A DNA stretch of 52,048 nucleotides from Cellulomonas sp. (GCA_017882855.1 JADGOR010000004.1:1-52048), one strand, 5' to 3'; shown: positions 1-8,990, numbered from the stretch's first letter. The notes: generated by a model from the sequence alone, not told the origin. A program made the numbers and translations.

Positions 1-116
1 TCGGCAGCTCTGTCCACCTGCTCAGCCGACCCGCGGGCCTGGCCGTAATGCTCGGCTACGTCCTGGTTCTCGGCGTCATCGGCAGGTTCACGACCTTCCG
101 CCGGGACATCACCTAG
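1..116 (+). CDS. C-terminal end of a probable membrane permease (partial)
   Basis: An open frame enters from the left edge and stops with TAG at 114-116, leaving 38 codons. The residues include a hydrophobic stretch ([16 protein letters not shown]) followed by a short charged tail ([10 protein letters not shown]). This is the usual ending of an ABC-2 type transporter permease, with a last transmembrane helix and a brief cytoplasmic tail. The family call rests only on this pattern, so it is tentative; any polytopic membrane protein could end this way. It lies upstream of kgd on the same strand, separated by about 230 bases. Confidence 0.45.
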   Translation, partial: GSSVHLLSRPAGLAVMLGYVLVLGVIGRFTTFRRDIT

Positions 117-346
117 TTCTCTGTCGCTCCCCCGCCAGGAGTTCCCCAGACCTGTTCTTGACGCGTCAACGATGTGCGCGTTGCCGGCCCATTGCCGATG
201 ATGTCGAACGACGTGTGGACTGTGTGAAATCACCTCCCACCAGCAGCGTCACCGTGCGGGGCCACCGGGGCCGTGGCATAGGCTTGAGCGCGGACGAGCC
301 GCCGGCTGCGCCGACGGTCCTTGTGTGGAGAGCGGACGGTCCGAGC

Positions 347-3300
347 GTGTCCCAGACGGCAAAGACGCCAGCCAGCGCCGCGTTCGGCGCGAACGCGTGG
401 CTGGTCGACGAGATGTATCAGAAGTACCTTGCGGACAAGAGCTCCGTCGACGAGGCCTGGTGGGACTTCTTCGCCGACTACTCGGCGCCCGAGGCGCGAG
501 TCGAGACCGGGGCCGACGACGCCGGGCCCGATCGGCCGCCGGCCCCATCGCCGTCACCAAGCCCAGTAGCGACGCCGACCCCGCCGACCCCGCCGGCAAC
601 GAGTGGCGGGCCGGCCGTCGGCCGGCCGCCCGCGACGATCAAGCACTCGCTCACCGGACTGGTCACGTCGTCCGCAACCTCGGCCTCGGCCGCACCGGCG
701 GTCGCGGCTCCGATGATCCCCCCGCCCGAGATCCAGACGCCCGAGATCCCGATACCGGCGGACTCGCCGGCGGAGAGCAGCGCGGCCGATGCCGCTCCGG
801 CCACCGACTCGGCGGACGGGGCCGGAACGGCCCTCGTCGATACGTCGGCCACCGAGACCACCCTGACTCAGCCCATCGCGACCGCCCAGCCCGCGACAGC
901 CCCGTATGCGCAACCCCTCCCCGGGGAGCGTCGAGCCCGAACCGACGTCGTCGACGACGTGCAGCGACTCCGGGGGCCGGCCGCCCGGGTCGTCACGAAC
1001 ATGGAGGCGAGCCTCACCGTCCCGACCGCGACCTCCTTCCGGTCGATGCCCGCCAAGATGCTCGTCGACAACCGGATCGTCATCAACAACCACCTCTCGC
1101 GCAGCCGTGGCGGGAAGGTCTCCTTCACCCACCTGATCGGCTACGCCATCGTCGAGGCCATCGCCGATCTCCCGGCCATGAACGCCGGCTACACGGAGCT
1201 CGACGGCAAGCCGGCGGTCGCTCAGTCCGCACACGTGAACATGGGTCTGGCGATCGACCTGGCAAAGCCCGACGGGACCCGACAGCTGCTCGTCCCGAAC
1301 ATCAAGAGTGCGGAGACGATGGACTTCGCGCATTTCTGGGCCGCATACGAGGAGGTGGTGCGCCGGGCCCGCGCCGGAACGCTCGTCGTGGACGACTTCG
1401 CGGGTACCACCATCACGCTGACGAACCCGGGCACGATCGGCACGCAGCAGTCCGTTCCACGCCTGATGGTCGGCCAGGGCACCATCATCGGTGTCGGCGC
1501 GATGGACTACCCGGCCGAGTTCCAGGGCTCCTCCGAGGAGCAGCTGGCTCGGCTCGGGGTCTCCAAGGTCCTCACGATCACATCGACCTACGACCACCGC
1601 ATCATCCAGGGCGCGCAGTCCGGGGAGTTCCTCCGGATCGTCCACCAGAAGCTCCTCGGCGAAGACGACTTCTACGACCGCATCTTCTCCGCGCTCCGGG
1701 TCCCATACGAGCCGGTGCGCTGGAAGCAGGACATCACCGTCGACCCGGACTCCGAGCTGGGCAAGCCGGCCCGGATCGTCGAGCTGATCCACGCCTACCG
1801 CACCCGCGGCCACCTGATGGCGGACACCGACCCGCTCGCGTACCACCAGCACCGACACCCGGACCTCGACGTCCAGAACCACGGTCTGACGCTGTGGGAC
1901 CTGGACCGGACGTTCCCGACCGGCGGGTTCGGCGGTTGGAACAGGGCGAAGCTGCGCGACGTCCTGGGGCTGCTGCGCGACTCGTACTGCCGAACCGTCG
2001 GGGTCGAGTACATGCACCTCCAGGACCCGCGCCAACGCCGCTGGTTGCAAGAGCGGCTCGAGGGCGGATACCGGCCGAAGCCGGCCGCGGAGCAGCTGCG
2101 GATCCTTCGGCGGTTGAATGCCGCGGAGGCGTTCGAGACCTTCCTGCAGACGAAGTACGTCGGTCAGAAGCGGTTCTCGCTCGAGGGCGGCGAGTCGGTG
2201 ATCCCGCTGCTCGACGCCGTGCTCTCCCGGGCCGCCGAGAGCGGCCTGGACGAGGTCTGCATCGGGATGGCCCACCGTGGCCGGCTCAACGTGCTCGCGA
2301 ACCTCGCCGGCAAGAGCTACGCACAGATCTTCAAGGAGTTCGAGGGCAGCACAGACCCGCGCAGCGTCCAAGGCTCCGGGGACGTCAAGTACCACCTCGG
2401 CACCGAGGGGCTCTTCACCTCCGACGGCGGCCAGCAGACCAAGGTCTACCTCGCGGCCAACCCGTCCCACCTCGAAGCCGCCGACCCGGTGCTCGAGGGC
2501 ATTGTGCGCGCCAAGCAGGACCGCATCGACCTCGGCGGCGACGGATTCTCCGTCCTTCCGGTGCTGATCCACGGCGACGCTGCGTTCGCCGGCCAGGGCG
2601 TGGTGGCCGAGACCCTGAACCTCGCGCAGCTCCGTGGTTACCGCACCGGCGGCACCATCCACGTGATCATCAACAACCAGGTCGGCTTCACCACCGGACC
2701 GTCATCGTCCCGCTCGACGCTCTACTGCACCGACGTCGCCAAGGGCATGCAGGTCCCGATCTTCCACGTCAACGGCGATGACCCCGAGGCCTGCGTGCGG
2801 GTGGCCGACCTCGCCTTCGAGTTCCGCGAGCAGTTCGACCGCGACGTCATCATCGACATGATCTGCTACCGCCGCCGAGGCCACAACGAGGGCGACGACC
2901 CGTCGATGACGCAACCGCTGATGTACGGCCTGATCGAGGCGAAGCGCAGCGTCCGCAAGCTCTACACCGAGGCGCTGGTGCGGCGCGGTGACATCACCGT
3001 GGCCGACGCCGAGGTCGTGCTCCAGGACTACCGGGCCCAGCTCGAGCGGGTCTTCACCGAGACGCGGGAGGGCGGCTACACGCCGCCTCCGGAAGCCGAG
3101 CCGGTCTCCGGCCTCGAGCGCCCGCAGGCCCAGCTGGAGGACGCCGGCGTGATGGTCGGCTGGCGGACCGCAGTCGACCGAGGCGTGCTGGAACGGATCG
3201 GACGCGCGCACTTGCGCCCACCCGAGGGCTTCACGGTCCACCCCAAGCTCATCGCACTGCTCGAGCGTCGCGAGCAGATGTCCCGCGAGGGTGGCATCGA

Positions 3301-4312
3301 CTGGGGCTACGGCGAGCTGCTCGCCTTCGGCTCGCTGCTCATCGAGGGCACCCCGGTCCGACTCGCCGGGCAGGACTCGCGACGCGGCACCTTCGTGCAG
3401 CGCCACGCGGTTCTGCACGACCGCGAGACCGGCGCCGAATGGACACCGTTGCTGTACCTCTCGAGCGACCAGGAGAAGTTCTGGGTCTACGACTCGTCGC
3501 TGAGCGAGTTCGCGGCGATGGGCTTCGAGTACGGCTACTCGGTCGAGCGACCGGACGCGCTGGTGCTCTGGGAGGCCCAGTTCGGCGACTTCGCGAGCGG
3601 CGGGCAGACCATCGTCGATGAGTTCGTCTCCTCCGCGGAGCAGAAGTGGGGTCAGCACGCGTCGGTCGTCCTGCTGCTTCCGCACGGCTTCGAGGGCCAG
3701 GGTCCGGACCACTCCTCCGGCCGGATCGAGCGGTTCCTCCAGCTGTGTGCGGAGGACAACATGACCGTGGCGGTTCCGTCGACGCCCGCCTCGTACTTCC
3801 ACTTGTTGCGTCGCCAGGCGTACGCCCGACCGCGCCGTCCGCTGATCGTCTTCACGCCCAAGTCCATGCTCCGGCTCAAGGCGGCAGCCTCGAGCGTCGA
3901 GGAGTTCACGACCGGCACCTTCCGCGAGGTCATCCCTGACTCCGAGTCCGATGCCGGACAGGTCGACCGCGTGCTGCTGTGCTCCGGCAAGGTGTACTAC
4001 GACCTTCTCGCGCACCGTACCGAGGCAGGTGACCCCCGCACCGCGATCGTCCGGCTCGAGCAGCTGTACCCGCTCGACGTCGAGGCGCTCCGGAGAGCGA
4101 TCGAGGCCTACCGCGACGCCGAGCTCGTCTGGGTGCAGGAGGAACCGCGCAACCAGGGCGCGTGGCCCTTCATCGCACTGACCGCTCCCGAGGCTCTCGG
4201 CCGCCCCGTCCGAGCGGTCACCAGGCCGGCATCGGCCTCACCCGCGTCGGGTTCGCACAAGATCCACGTCGCGGAACAGGCAGCCTTGATCGAGGAGGCC
4301 TTCGCCCGCTGA
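347..4312 (+). CDS. kgd: Multifunctional 2-oxoglutarate decarboxylase / dehydrogenase E1 fused to succinyltransferase E2
   Basis: TCA-cycle enzyme that decarboxylates 2-oxoglutarate with thiamine diphosphate and carries a fused acyltransferase domain, an arrangement typical of Actinobacteria. From the GTG at 347 the protein has 1321 residues. An N-terminal [15 protein letters not shown] motif (about 13-27) is followed by a long Pro/Ala-rich linker, an E2-like acyltransferase domain (about 210-450, with DHRIIQG), the E1 core (GMAHRGRLN near 640, [10 protein letters not shown] near 742, INNQVGFTT near 774), and a C-terminal transketolase-like half ([14 protein letters not shown] near 1112). The frame is open back to 158, but family homology begins just after 347, so the upstream 63 codons are unlikely to be translated. 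In mycobacteria the FHA protein GarA inhibits this enzyme; no garA lies in the window. Confidence 0.95.
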   Translation: MSQTAKTPASAAFGANAWLVDEMYQKYLADKSSVDEAWWDFFADYSAPEARVETGADDAGPDRPPAPSPSPSPVATPTPPTPPATSGGPAVGRPPATIKHSLTGLVTSSATSASAAPAVAAPMIPPPEIQTPEIPIPADSPAESSAADAAPATDSADGAGTALVDTSATETTLTQPIATAQPATAPYAQPLPGERRARTDVVDDVQRLRGPAARVVTNMEASLTVPTATSFRSMPAKMLVDNRIVINNHLSRSRGGKVSFTHLIGYAIVEAIADLPAMNAGYTELDGKPAVAQSAHVNMGLAIDLAKPDGTRQLLVPNIKSAETMDFAHFWAAYEEVVRRARAGTLVVDDFAGTTITLTNPGTIGTQQSVPRLMVGQGTIIGVGAMDYPAEFQGSSEEQLARLGVSKVLTITSTYDHRIIQGAQSGEFLRIVHQKLLGEDDFYDRIFSALRVPYEPVRWKQDITVDPDSELGKPARIVELIHAYRTRGHLMADTDPLAYHQHRHPDLDVQNHGLTLWDLDRTFPTGGFGGWNRAKLRDVLGLLRDSYCRTVGVEYMHLQDPRQRRWLQERLEGGYRPKPAAEQLRILRRLNAAEAFETFLQTKYVGQKRFSLEGGESVIPLLDAVLSRAAESGLDEVCIGMAHRGRLNVLANLAGKSYAQIFKEFEGSTDPRSVQGSGDVKYHLGTEGLFTSDGGQQTKVYLAANPSHLEAADPVLEGIVRAKQDRIDLGGDGFSVLPVLIHGDAAFAGQGVVAETLNLAQLRGYRTGGTIHVIINNQVGFTTGPSSSRSTLYCTDVAKGMQVPIFHVNGDDPEACVRVADLAFEFREQFDRDVIIDMICYRRRGHNEGDDPSMTQPLMYGLIEAKRSVRKLYTEALVRRGDITVADAEVVLQDYRAQLERVFTETREGGYTPPPEAEPVSGLERPQAQLEDAGVMVGWRTAVDRGVLERIGRAHLRPPEGFTVHPKLIALLERREQMSREGGIDWGYGELLAFGSLLIEGTPVRLAGQDSRRGTFVQRHAVLHDRETGAEWTPLLYLSSDQEKFWVYDSSLSEFAAMGFEYGYSVERPDALVLWEAQFGDFASGGQTIVDEFVSSAEQKWGQHASVVLLLPHGFEGQGPDHSSGRIERFLQLCAEDNMTVAVPSTPASYFHLLRRQAYARPRRPLIVFTPKSMLRLKAAASSVEEFTTGTFREVIPDSESDAGQVDRVLLCSGKVYYDLLAHRTEAGDPRTAIVRLEQLYPLDVEALRRAIEAYRDAELVWVQEEPRNQGAWPFIALTAPEALGRPVRAVTRPASASPASGSHKIHVAEQAALIEEAFAR

Positions 4313-4430
4313 GCGCGCAGGTCGGCCGCACCCCGCGTCTCCCGCGCGTCGTCCGCGGCCGCGGCGCGCGCCCGGTCCACACTGGGAAGGCGTCTGGCAC
4401 CGGGCGCATCGACGGTCGGGAGGAGCGGAC

Positions 4431-5030
4431 GTGGTGGGTCGTGCCCTTCGCATCTGCGTCGTGGGAGACGAGCTTGTCGCCGCCGCGGGCGACTCCAAGG
4501 GCCTCGGCTGGGTCGGGCGCGTCGTAGCGCGCACCCAGAGCGAGATCCCGCCGATCGTGATGACCCTGGCCGTGCCGGCCGAGACGACGACGGCGCTTGG
4601 CCTGCGCTGGGACCAGGAGACAGCCCGCCGGTTCTCGCCCGAGGCCGACAACCGGTTGGTGGTGGCGCTCGGTCGGGCCGACCAGCGCGCCGGTATCTCG
4701 CCCGCACGTTCGCGGCTCAACCTGGCCAACATCCTCGACGTGGCCGAGGCCCGCCACCTGCCGACCTTCGTCGTCGGGCCGCCACCTGCCGGCGCGCGGG
4801 ACGCCGAGGCGCTCGCCGAGCTCTCGCGCGCGTACCGCGACGTCGCGATCCGTCGCGGCATCACGTACGTCGACACCTTCGCACCGCTCGAACAGCACGA
4901 TCAGTGGCTCGCCGATCTCGCGTCGAGCAGCACCGGGCTGCCGGGCCAGGCCGGCTACGGACTCATGGCATGGCTCGTCCTGCACTCGGGCTGGCACACC
5001 TGGCTCGAGCTCCCCGCCGACGAGGCGTGA
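4431..5030 (+). CDS. SGNH/GDSL-fold protein lacking the catalytic triad
   Basis: A 199-residue protein starting at GTG 4431 behind a strong Shine-Dalgarno sequence (GGGAGGAG, 5 bases before). Its layout matches SGNH-hydrolase (GDSL) proteins: an N-terminal block after a beta strand (CVVGDELV, 8-15), an Asn-rich block (SRLNLANILDVAE), a GPPP block, and a C-terminal GYGLMAWLV helix. The block I Ser of GDS is Glu (GDE, 12-14). The C-terminal DxxH that normally precedes GY is absent (TGLPGQAGYG, 168-177). It is therefore probably not an esterase and may be a binding or structural protein. It lies 118 bases downstream of kgd on the same strand. Related genes beside kgd occur in other actinobacteria as far as I recall. 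Confidence 0.8.
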   Translation: MVGRALRICVVGDELVAAAGDSKGLGWVGRVVARTQSEIPPIVMTLAVPAETTTALGLRWDQETARRFSPEADNRLVVALGRADQRAGISPARSRLNLANILDVAEARHLPTFVVGPPPAGARDAEALAELSRAYRDVAIRRGITYVDTFAPLEQHDQWLADLASSSTGLPGQAGYGLMAWLVLHSGWHTWLELPADEA

Positions 5031-5059
5031 CCCTCGCGCCGATCGAGGGACTGCGAGCG

Positions 5060-5671
5060 TCAGCCCAACGTCGACCGGATCGCCGAGCGCGCAGAATCCA
5101 CGACCGTGCGCACCGTGTCGACGGTCAGCTGCTCGAGCCCACGGCCGGTTGACGCTCGGCGGAGCTCCGCCCGCATGTCGTCCCGGAATCGCTGCAGCAG
5201 GACCTCCGCCTCGGCTGCCCGGGTCCGTGACGCGAGGCGTTCCTCCCATTCCGTTGCGGGTGGCGACGACGGCGTCGCTCCGGCCCGGGCCGACTGCGCG
5301 GCAGCCGCAAGATCGGCACGGAGCCCACGCATCGCGCCGCGCACGTCGTCGCGGACCCGGTCGGCCAGGCCTCGCACAGTCTCCGCGAGGTCCTGTTCGA
5401 TGGTCGCCAGCTCGTCCCGACGCGCGTCGAGCACCTGCCGCCCAGCATCGGTGAGCTCGTAGACCGTCTTGCGCCCGTCCTCGATCCGGTGGACGAGCCC
5501 TTCTTCCTCGAGGCGGGCCAACCGCGGGTAGACCGTCCCGGGACTGGGCCGATAGGTCCCACCAAAACGGTCCGAGAGCGCCGTGATGAGCTCGTAACCG
5601 TGTTTCGCGCCGGACTCGAGCAGGGCCAGCAGATAGAGCCGCAGCTGGCCGTGAGCGAAGACTGGTGGCAT
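5060..5671 (-). CDS. PadR-family transcriptional regulator
   Basis: A 203-residue regulator. The N-terminal winged helix is typical of PadR: RLYLLALLESGAKHGYELI, then PSPGTVYPRLARLEEEGLV and a wing ending in KTVYELT. The C-terminal half is a long, charged, probably coiled-coil dimerisation region. The ATG at 5671 overlaps the stop of the DUF4097 gene by one base (TGATG), so the two are translationally coupled and this start is preferred over one 22 codons upstream. PadR proteins usually repress their own operon; a perfect inverted repeat lies just upstream of the first gene of the pair. The ligand is unknown. Confidence 0.9.
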   Translation of the reverse strand: MPPVFAHGQLRLYLLALLESGAKHGYELITALSDRFGGTYRPSPGTVYPRLARLEEEGLVHRIEDGRKTVYELTDAGRQVLDARRDELATIEQDLAETVRGLADRVRDDVRGAMRGLRADLAAAAQSARAGATPSSPPATEWEERLASRTRAAEAEVLLQRFRDDMRAELRRASTGRGLEQLTVDTVRTVVDSARSAIRSTLG

Positions 5672-6486
5672 CAGCGAGCCGCCGCGCCGCGAAGGACGGT
5701 CAGATGACCCGAGACCGTCTGCGTCGACACGAAGCACCCGCCGGAGTCCTCCCGCAGGTCGACCCGCACCTTGCCAGGCCGCGCCGCCGTGTACTCGCGC
5801 CCGTCGACGACGACCCGCCCGCTGACCCTGGTGGCATCGATCGTGATGCCGGTGCCCTCGGGGAGTCGGACCGTGACGTCCCCGGAGACCGTCGTCGCGT
5901 TTATCGCCGACGTCGTGCCGGCGCTGTCGAGCACCAGAGCGCCCGAGACCGAGTGGGCCGAGACCCGGGCGAAGTGGCCTTGAGCGGTCAGGTCTCCGGA
6001 CACCGTGTTGAGCTGAACGTCCCCGATGTGGTTGCGCACGATGATCTCCCCCGAGACCGTTCGTGCCGCGAGCGCCCCGACGGTGGAATCGGCAACCAAC
6101 GCACCCGAGACGGTGGAGATCTGCGCGTCCTCGCGCACCCCGGCGAGCAAGCCGTCCGCGCTCACGGTGCCGAGCCTCGCGTGCACCTCGCGCGGCACCG
6201 CGATGTGGACATTCACGCTGTCGCGATTGGCGAAGTGCCGGAACTTGTCCACGAAGTTCTCCCAGCCGCTGAGCGTGTAGGAGTACCCCACCCGGAGCTC
6301 GCCGTCCACGAGACTCACCTCGAGGGGCGCGCCGACGACCGAGTGGACCTCGACGGTGGCGCCGGTGGAGTCGTCGTCGCGCGCGACGACGTCGACCCGT
6401 CCGGCCACGATCTGCACGCGAATCGTCCGGACCTGCTCGATCTCGATGATCTGCGGGCCGGCGACGACCCAGGACTCGGTAGGCAT
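5671..6486 (-). CDS. DUF4097-family beta-repeat protein
   Basis: A 271-residue soluble protein with no signal peptide or membrane segment. The middle carries repeated T/S-VSG units (TVSADGLLAG, STVSGALVAD, RTVSGEIIVR, NTVSGDLTAQ, SVSGALVLDS, TVSGDVTVR, RVSGRVVV, TVSGHLTV), each a strand-turn-strand rung of a right-handed beta-helix as in DUF4097 (putative adhesin/bactofilin-like) proteins. The start at 6486 has a good Shine-Dalgarno sequence (GGGAG, 5 bases away); an ATG 12 bases earlier lacks one. It heads the operon with padR. The function of this family is not established; pairing with PadR is common and suggests a stress- or ligand-responsive unit. Confidence 0.85.
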   Translation of the reverse strand: MPTESWVVAGPQIIEIEQVRTIRVQIVAGRVDVVARDDDSTGATVEVHSVVGAPLEVSLVDGELRVGYSYTLSGWENFVDKFRHFANRDSVNVHIAVPREVHARLGTVSADGLLAGVREDAQISTVSGALVADSTVGALAARTVSGEIIVRNHIGDVQLNTVSGDLTAQGHFARVSAHSVSGALVLDSAGTTSAINATTVSGDVTVRLPEGTGITIDATRVSGRVVVDGREYTAARPGKVRVDLREDSGGCFVSTQTVSGHLTVLRGAAAR

Positions 6487-6503
6487 GATTGCTCCCATCT
6501 CGC

Positions 6504-6535
6504 GATATAACGCGTATCGGGAGACACGTTATATC
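6504..6535. promoter_or_regulatory. Candidate PadR operator (inverted repeat)
   Basis: A perfect 9-bp inverted repeat, GATATAACG at 6504-6512 and CGTTATATC at 6527-6535, separated by 14 bases. It sits immediately upstream of the DUF4097-padR operon and is AT-rich against a GC-rich background. Its position over the expected promoter suggests autoregulation by the PadR protein encoded in the operon. This is inferred from context. Confidence 0.5.
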
Positions 6536-6567
6536 TCGTGTGAGAACAATGCAACAGGAGCAGTGCC

Positions 6568-7656
6568 TCAGGCGATGACGCCGGCTCCGCGCAGCTCGAC
6601 CGTGAGGTCCTGCGGGTTCGAGGCAATGCTGAGGGCCTCGTCGTAGCTCACGACGCCGTCCCGGACCAGCTGGAACAGGTGCTGGTCGAAGGTCTGCATC
6701 TTGTAGTAGCCACCGTCGGCGATCAGGTCCACCATCGGCGGACCGCTCGTCGGGTCAAGGATGACCTCGGCGGTGCGTCCGGTGTTCACCATGACCTCGA
6801 CCGCCACGCACCGTCCCGTGGTGTCCTGGCGACGCAACAGGCGCTGAGAGATGATGCCGCGCAGCGACTGCGACACCGACGTCCGGATCTGCTTCTGCTC
6901 GTACGGCGGGAAGAAGTCGACGATCCGGTTGATCGTCTCTTGCGCGTCGATCGTGTGCAGGGTGGAGAGCACCAGGTGTCCGGTCTCGGCGGCGGCGAGG
7001 GCGGCGCGAACCGTCTCCAGGTCGCGCATCTCACCGACCAGGATCACGTCCGGGTCCTGTCGCATCGCAGCCCGCAGCGCGCTGTTGAAATCGACCGTGT
7101 CCTGGCGCACCTCGCGCTGGCTGATGATCGCCTTCTTGTCGTGGTGCAGGACCTCGATCGGGTCCTCGATCGTCACGATGTTGACCTCGCGGTAGGTGTT
7201 GATGAGGTCGACCATCGAGGCGAGCGTCGTCGTCTTGCCGGAGCCGGTCGGGCCGGTGACCAGGACCAGTCCGCGCGGTTCGAGGGCGAGCTCGCCGACG
7301 ACCTCGGGCAGTCCCAGCTCGGCAAGGGTCTGGGCTCCGACGGAAACACGCCGGAACACCAGCGCGCACGCTCCGCGGGCCCGGTACGCGTTCACCCGGA
7401 ACCGGCCGACGCCGGAGAGCGAATAGGCGAAGTCCGCCTCGCTCGTCGCGTTGAAGGCGTCCATCAGCTCGGCCGGCAGCACCTCGCCGACCATCGACTC
7501 GGTGTCGGCGGGCCGCAGCTCGGGAGCCTGGAGCCGGCGCAATCGACCGTCCACGCGCACCCGCGGGGAAGATCCGACCTTGCAGTGCAGGTCCGATCCG
7601 TTCGTGCTCGCGAGAGCATGCAGCAGGGGGACGACAGACTGGGGGCGCTCACTCAC
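6568..7656 (-). CDS. pilT: PilT-family type IV pilus retraction ATPase
   Basis: A 362-residue hexameric secretion-superfamily ATPase. It has an N-terminal PAS-like domain, Walker A GPTGSGKTT at 135-143, an acidic Asp-box region (TIEDPIEVLHHDKKAIISQREV), Walker B-type VILVGEMRD, and the His-box TGHLVLSTLHTIDA. Length and motif order match PilT rather than PilB. In type IV pili PilT powers pilus disassembly. No pilB, pilC, pilM or pilin gene lies in the window, so it is an orphan here. The start is GTG 7656 (MSERPQSVV). It is divergent from the bL37 gene and lies upstream of DUF4097-padR on the same strand, 81 bases away. Confidence 0.93.
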   Translation of the reverse strand: MSERPQSVVPLLHALASTNGSDLHCKVGSSPRVRVDGRLRRLQAPELRPADTESMVGEVLPAELMDAFNATSEADFAYSLSGVGRFRVNAYRARGACALVFRRVSVGAQTLAELGLPEVVGELALEPRGLVLVTGPTGSGKTTTLASMVDLINTYREVNIVTIEDPIEVLHHDKKAIISQREVRQDTVDFNSALRAAMRQDPDVILVGEMRDLETVRAALAAAETGHLVLSTLHTIDAQETINRIVDFFPPYEQKQIRTSVSQSLRGIISQRLLRRQDTTGRCVAVEVMVNTGRTAEVILDPTSGPPMVDLIADGGYYKMQTFDQHLFQLVRDGVVSYDEALSIASNPQDLTVELRGAGVIA

Positions 7657-7826
7657 GACGTATCCATCGGCGTCGCGAGCCGAGAACTTGACGAAAGCGC
7701 CGAAATTCCGCTGAGCAGAGACGTCCGACGGGCCTCGTCGCTCGCGAGGCGCGCGTTGTGGGACGATGGAACCTGCTGCACGACGCGACGTCGGGCAGAT
7801 TGTCGCGCCCGAGCCGAGGAGATCCC

Positions 7827-7901
7827 ATGAGCAAGAGCTCTCGCAAGAAGCACACCCGCAAGCAGAGCAAGGCCAACCACGGCAACCGTCCGAACTCCTG
7901 A
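7827..7901 (+). CDS. Small basic ribosomal protein bL37 (24 residues)
   Basis: A 24-codon gene with a clear Shine-Dalgarno sequence (GAGGAGA, 5 bases before ATG). The product is rich in Lys and Arg and ends in SKANHGNRPNS. This matches the actinobacteria-specific 50S protein bL37, seen first in mycobacterial ribosome structures, whose 24-residue members end in ANHGKRPNA-like tails. In other actinobacteria such a gene also lies beside the sigR/sigH-rsrA locus. It is too short for most gene finders. It converges on rsrA, with a hairpin between the two. Confidence 0.8.
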   Translation: MSKSSRKKHTRKQSKANHGNRPNS

Positions 7902-7936
7902 GGCCCGCCGGCCCGGCGCGGCATCGCGGCGGGGCC
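7902..7936. terminator. Hairpin between convergent bL37 and rsrA genes
   Basis: GGCCCGCCG at 7902-7910 can pair with CGGCGGGGCC at 7927-7936, leaving a single bulged C. The stem starts directly after the bL37 stop codon and lies before the end of the convergent rsrA gene. It has no U-tract, as is usual for actinobacterial terminators. It may end transcription in both directions. Confidence 0.45.
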
Positions 7937-7983
7937 GACCAGGACAGTTGCGGTGTCGGTCCAGCTGGATGGACTGACCGCAG

Positions 7984-8265
7984 CTAGTACTCCAGGCGCT
8001 CCCGGAGCACGGAGATCTGCTCGCGGATGCGTAGGTGCAGCTCCGCCGGAGCCTCCTCGGTGCACGAGCGCCGAACCAGCTTCTTCACATGCTCCTCGAT
8101 GCCCAGCTCACGCAGGCACGGAGCGCACTCATCCATGTGCGCGCGCATCCGCGACATGTCCGCGGCGGGCATCTCTTCGTCCAGGAACTCGAACAGCTTG
8201 TCCAGCGCCTCCCGGCAGTCGACCCCGGAGGTCGATCCGCCGCAGGGCGTGTCCTGAGTCGTCAC
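7984..8265 (-). CDS. rsrA: Zinc-binding redox anti-sigma factor (RsrA/RshA type)
   Basis: A 93-residue ZAS-family anti-sigma factor that binds SigR under reducing conditions and releases it when its thiols oxidise. The zinc motif HxxxCxxC is H43-MDE-C47-AP-C50, and C17 lies 26 residues before the His, the same spacing as C11-H37 in Streptomyces RsrA. C8 and C68 are extra cysteines. The start is GTG 8265, which overlaps the sigR stop (GTGA) and has a GGGGGAGGG Shine-Dalgarno sequence 6 bases away. Coupling to sigR keeps the two proteins in stoichiometric balance. Confidence 0.93.
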   Translation of the reverse strand: MTTQDTPCGGSTSGVDCREALDKLFEFLDEEMPAADMSRMRAHMDECAPCLRELGIEEHVKKLVRRSCTEEAPAELHLRIREQISVLRERLEY

Positions 8266-8882
8266 GAGGAACCCTCCCCCGGCGTCGAAGCGACGAAACC
8301 GCGCCCACGCGCGTAGTCGGAGAGCAGATCGCGCAACTGGTGCCGACCGCGGTGCAACCGGGACATCACCGTTCCGATCGGCGTTCCCATGATCTCCGCG
8401 ATCTCCTTGTAGGGGAAGCCCTCGACGTCGGCCAGGTAGACCGCGATCCGGAACTCCTCCGGCAGCCTCTGGAGCGCTTCCTTGACGTCGCTGTCCGGGA
8501 GCGCGTCGAGCGCCTCTGTCTCGGCGGAGCGAAGGCCGCGCGACGTGTGGGACTCGGCACGCGCGATCTGCCAGTCCTCGACATCCTCCGCCGAGGACTG
8601 CAGGGGCTCGCGCTGCTTCTTGCGGTAGGAGTTGATGAAGGCGTTCGTCAGGATCCGGTAGAGCCATGCCTTGAGGTTCGTCCCGGGTCGGTACTGATGG
8701 AACGCGGCGTAGGCACGCGCATAGGTCTCCTGGACCAGGTCCTCGGCGTCGGACGGGTTGCGCGTCATCCGCAAGGCGGCCGAGTACAACTGGTCGACGA
8801 AGACCAGCGCCTCGGCTTCGAACCGCGTGGTCCTGGCGGCACTGTCCTCAGTCTGCGGTGCCCGGCTGGTGTCTTCACTCAT
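8262..8882 (-). CDS. sigR: ECF sigma factor SigR/SigH (thiol-oxidative and heat stress)
   Basis: A 206-residue ECF sigma factor controlling thioredoxin and thiol-homeostasis genes in actinobacteria. Region 2 contains [20 protein letters not shown], then [21 protein letters not shown]. Region 4 contains [20 protein letters not shown] and [20 protein letters not shown]. It closely resembles mycobacterial SigH. The ATG at 8882 gives the usual N-terminus (MSEDTSRAP) but has only a weak, too-close Shine-Dalgarno sequence. A TAGGCT -10 element 8 bases upstream would make it nearly leaderless. The frame remains open upstream, and an ATG at 8954 would add 24 residues. The gene overlaps rsrA by four bases. 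Confidence 0.95.
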   Translation of the reverse strand: MSEDTSRAPQTEDSAARTTRFEAEALVFVDQLYSAALRMTRNPSDAEDLVQETYARAYAAFHQYRPGTNLKAWLYRILTNAFINSYRKKQREPLQSSAEDVEDWQIARAESHTSRGLRSAETEALDALPDSDVKEALQRLPEEFRIAVYLADVEGFPYKEIAEIMGTPIGTVMSRLHRGRHQLRDLLSDYARGRGFVASTPGEGSS

Positions 8883-8896
8883 CGCCCCTGAGCCTA
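8883..8896 (-). promoter_or_regulatory. Candidate vegetative -10 just before the sigR short start
   Basis: Read on the minus strand, TAGGCT (8896-8891) lies 8 bases before the ATG at 8882. With a start site 6-7 bases past the -10, the transcript would begin one or two bases before the ATG. This would supply basal, near-leaderless sigR expression. Confidence 0.4.
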
Positions 8897-8963
8897 GCTC
8901 GGCGCGCGGCAACAGATGCACCCGACGCGGGGGGCTGGCGAGTGCGCAACTCATGCGCTGTTC

Positions 8964-8990
8964 AACGCCGGGTGCCGCTCGGACATTCCG
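8964..8990 (-). promoter_or_regulatory. SigR-type autoregulatory promoter of sigR-rsrA
   Basis: Read on the minus strand, GGAAT (8989-8985) is followed by exactly 18 bases and then GTT (8966-8964). This matches the published SigR/SigH consensus GGAAT-N18-GTT. SigR controls its own operon in Streptomyces and mycobacteria, so autoregulation is expected. The predicted start site is close to 8955-8957, next to an in-frame ATG at 8954. Confidence 0.75.

Noticed and set aside
158-346. Upstream extension of kgd to 158
   Set aside because: The frame is open but the residues are low-complexity and do not match the family N-terminus, which begins with [12 protein letters not shown] shortly after GTG 347.
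325-2781. Long open frames on both strands inside kgd, including 554-2662 (minus)
   Set aside because: These arise because GC-rich codons leave alternative frames open. They have biased Arg/Pro/Ala composition, no family match and lie entirely within kgd.
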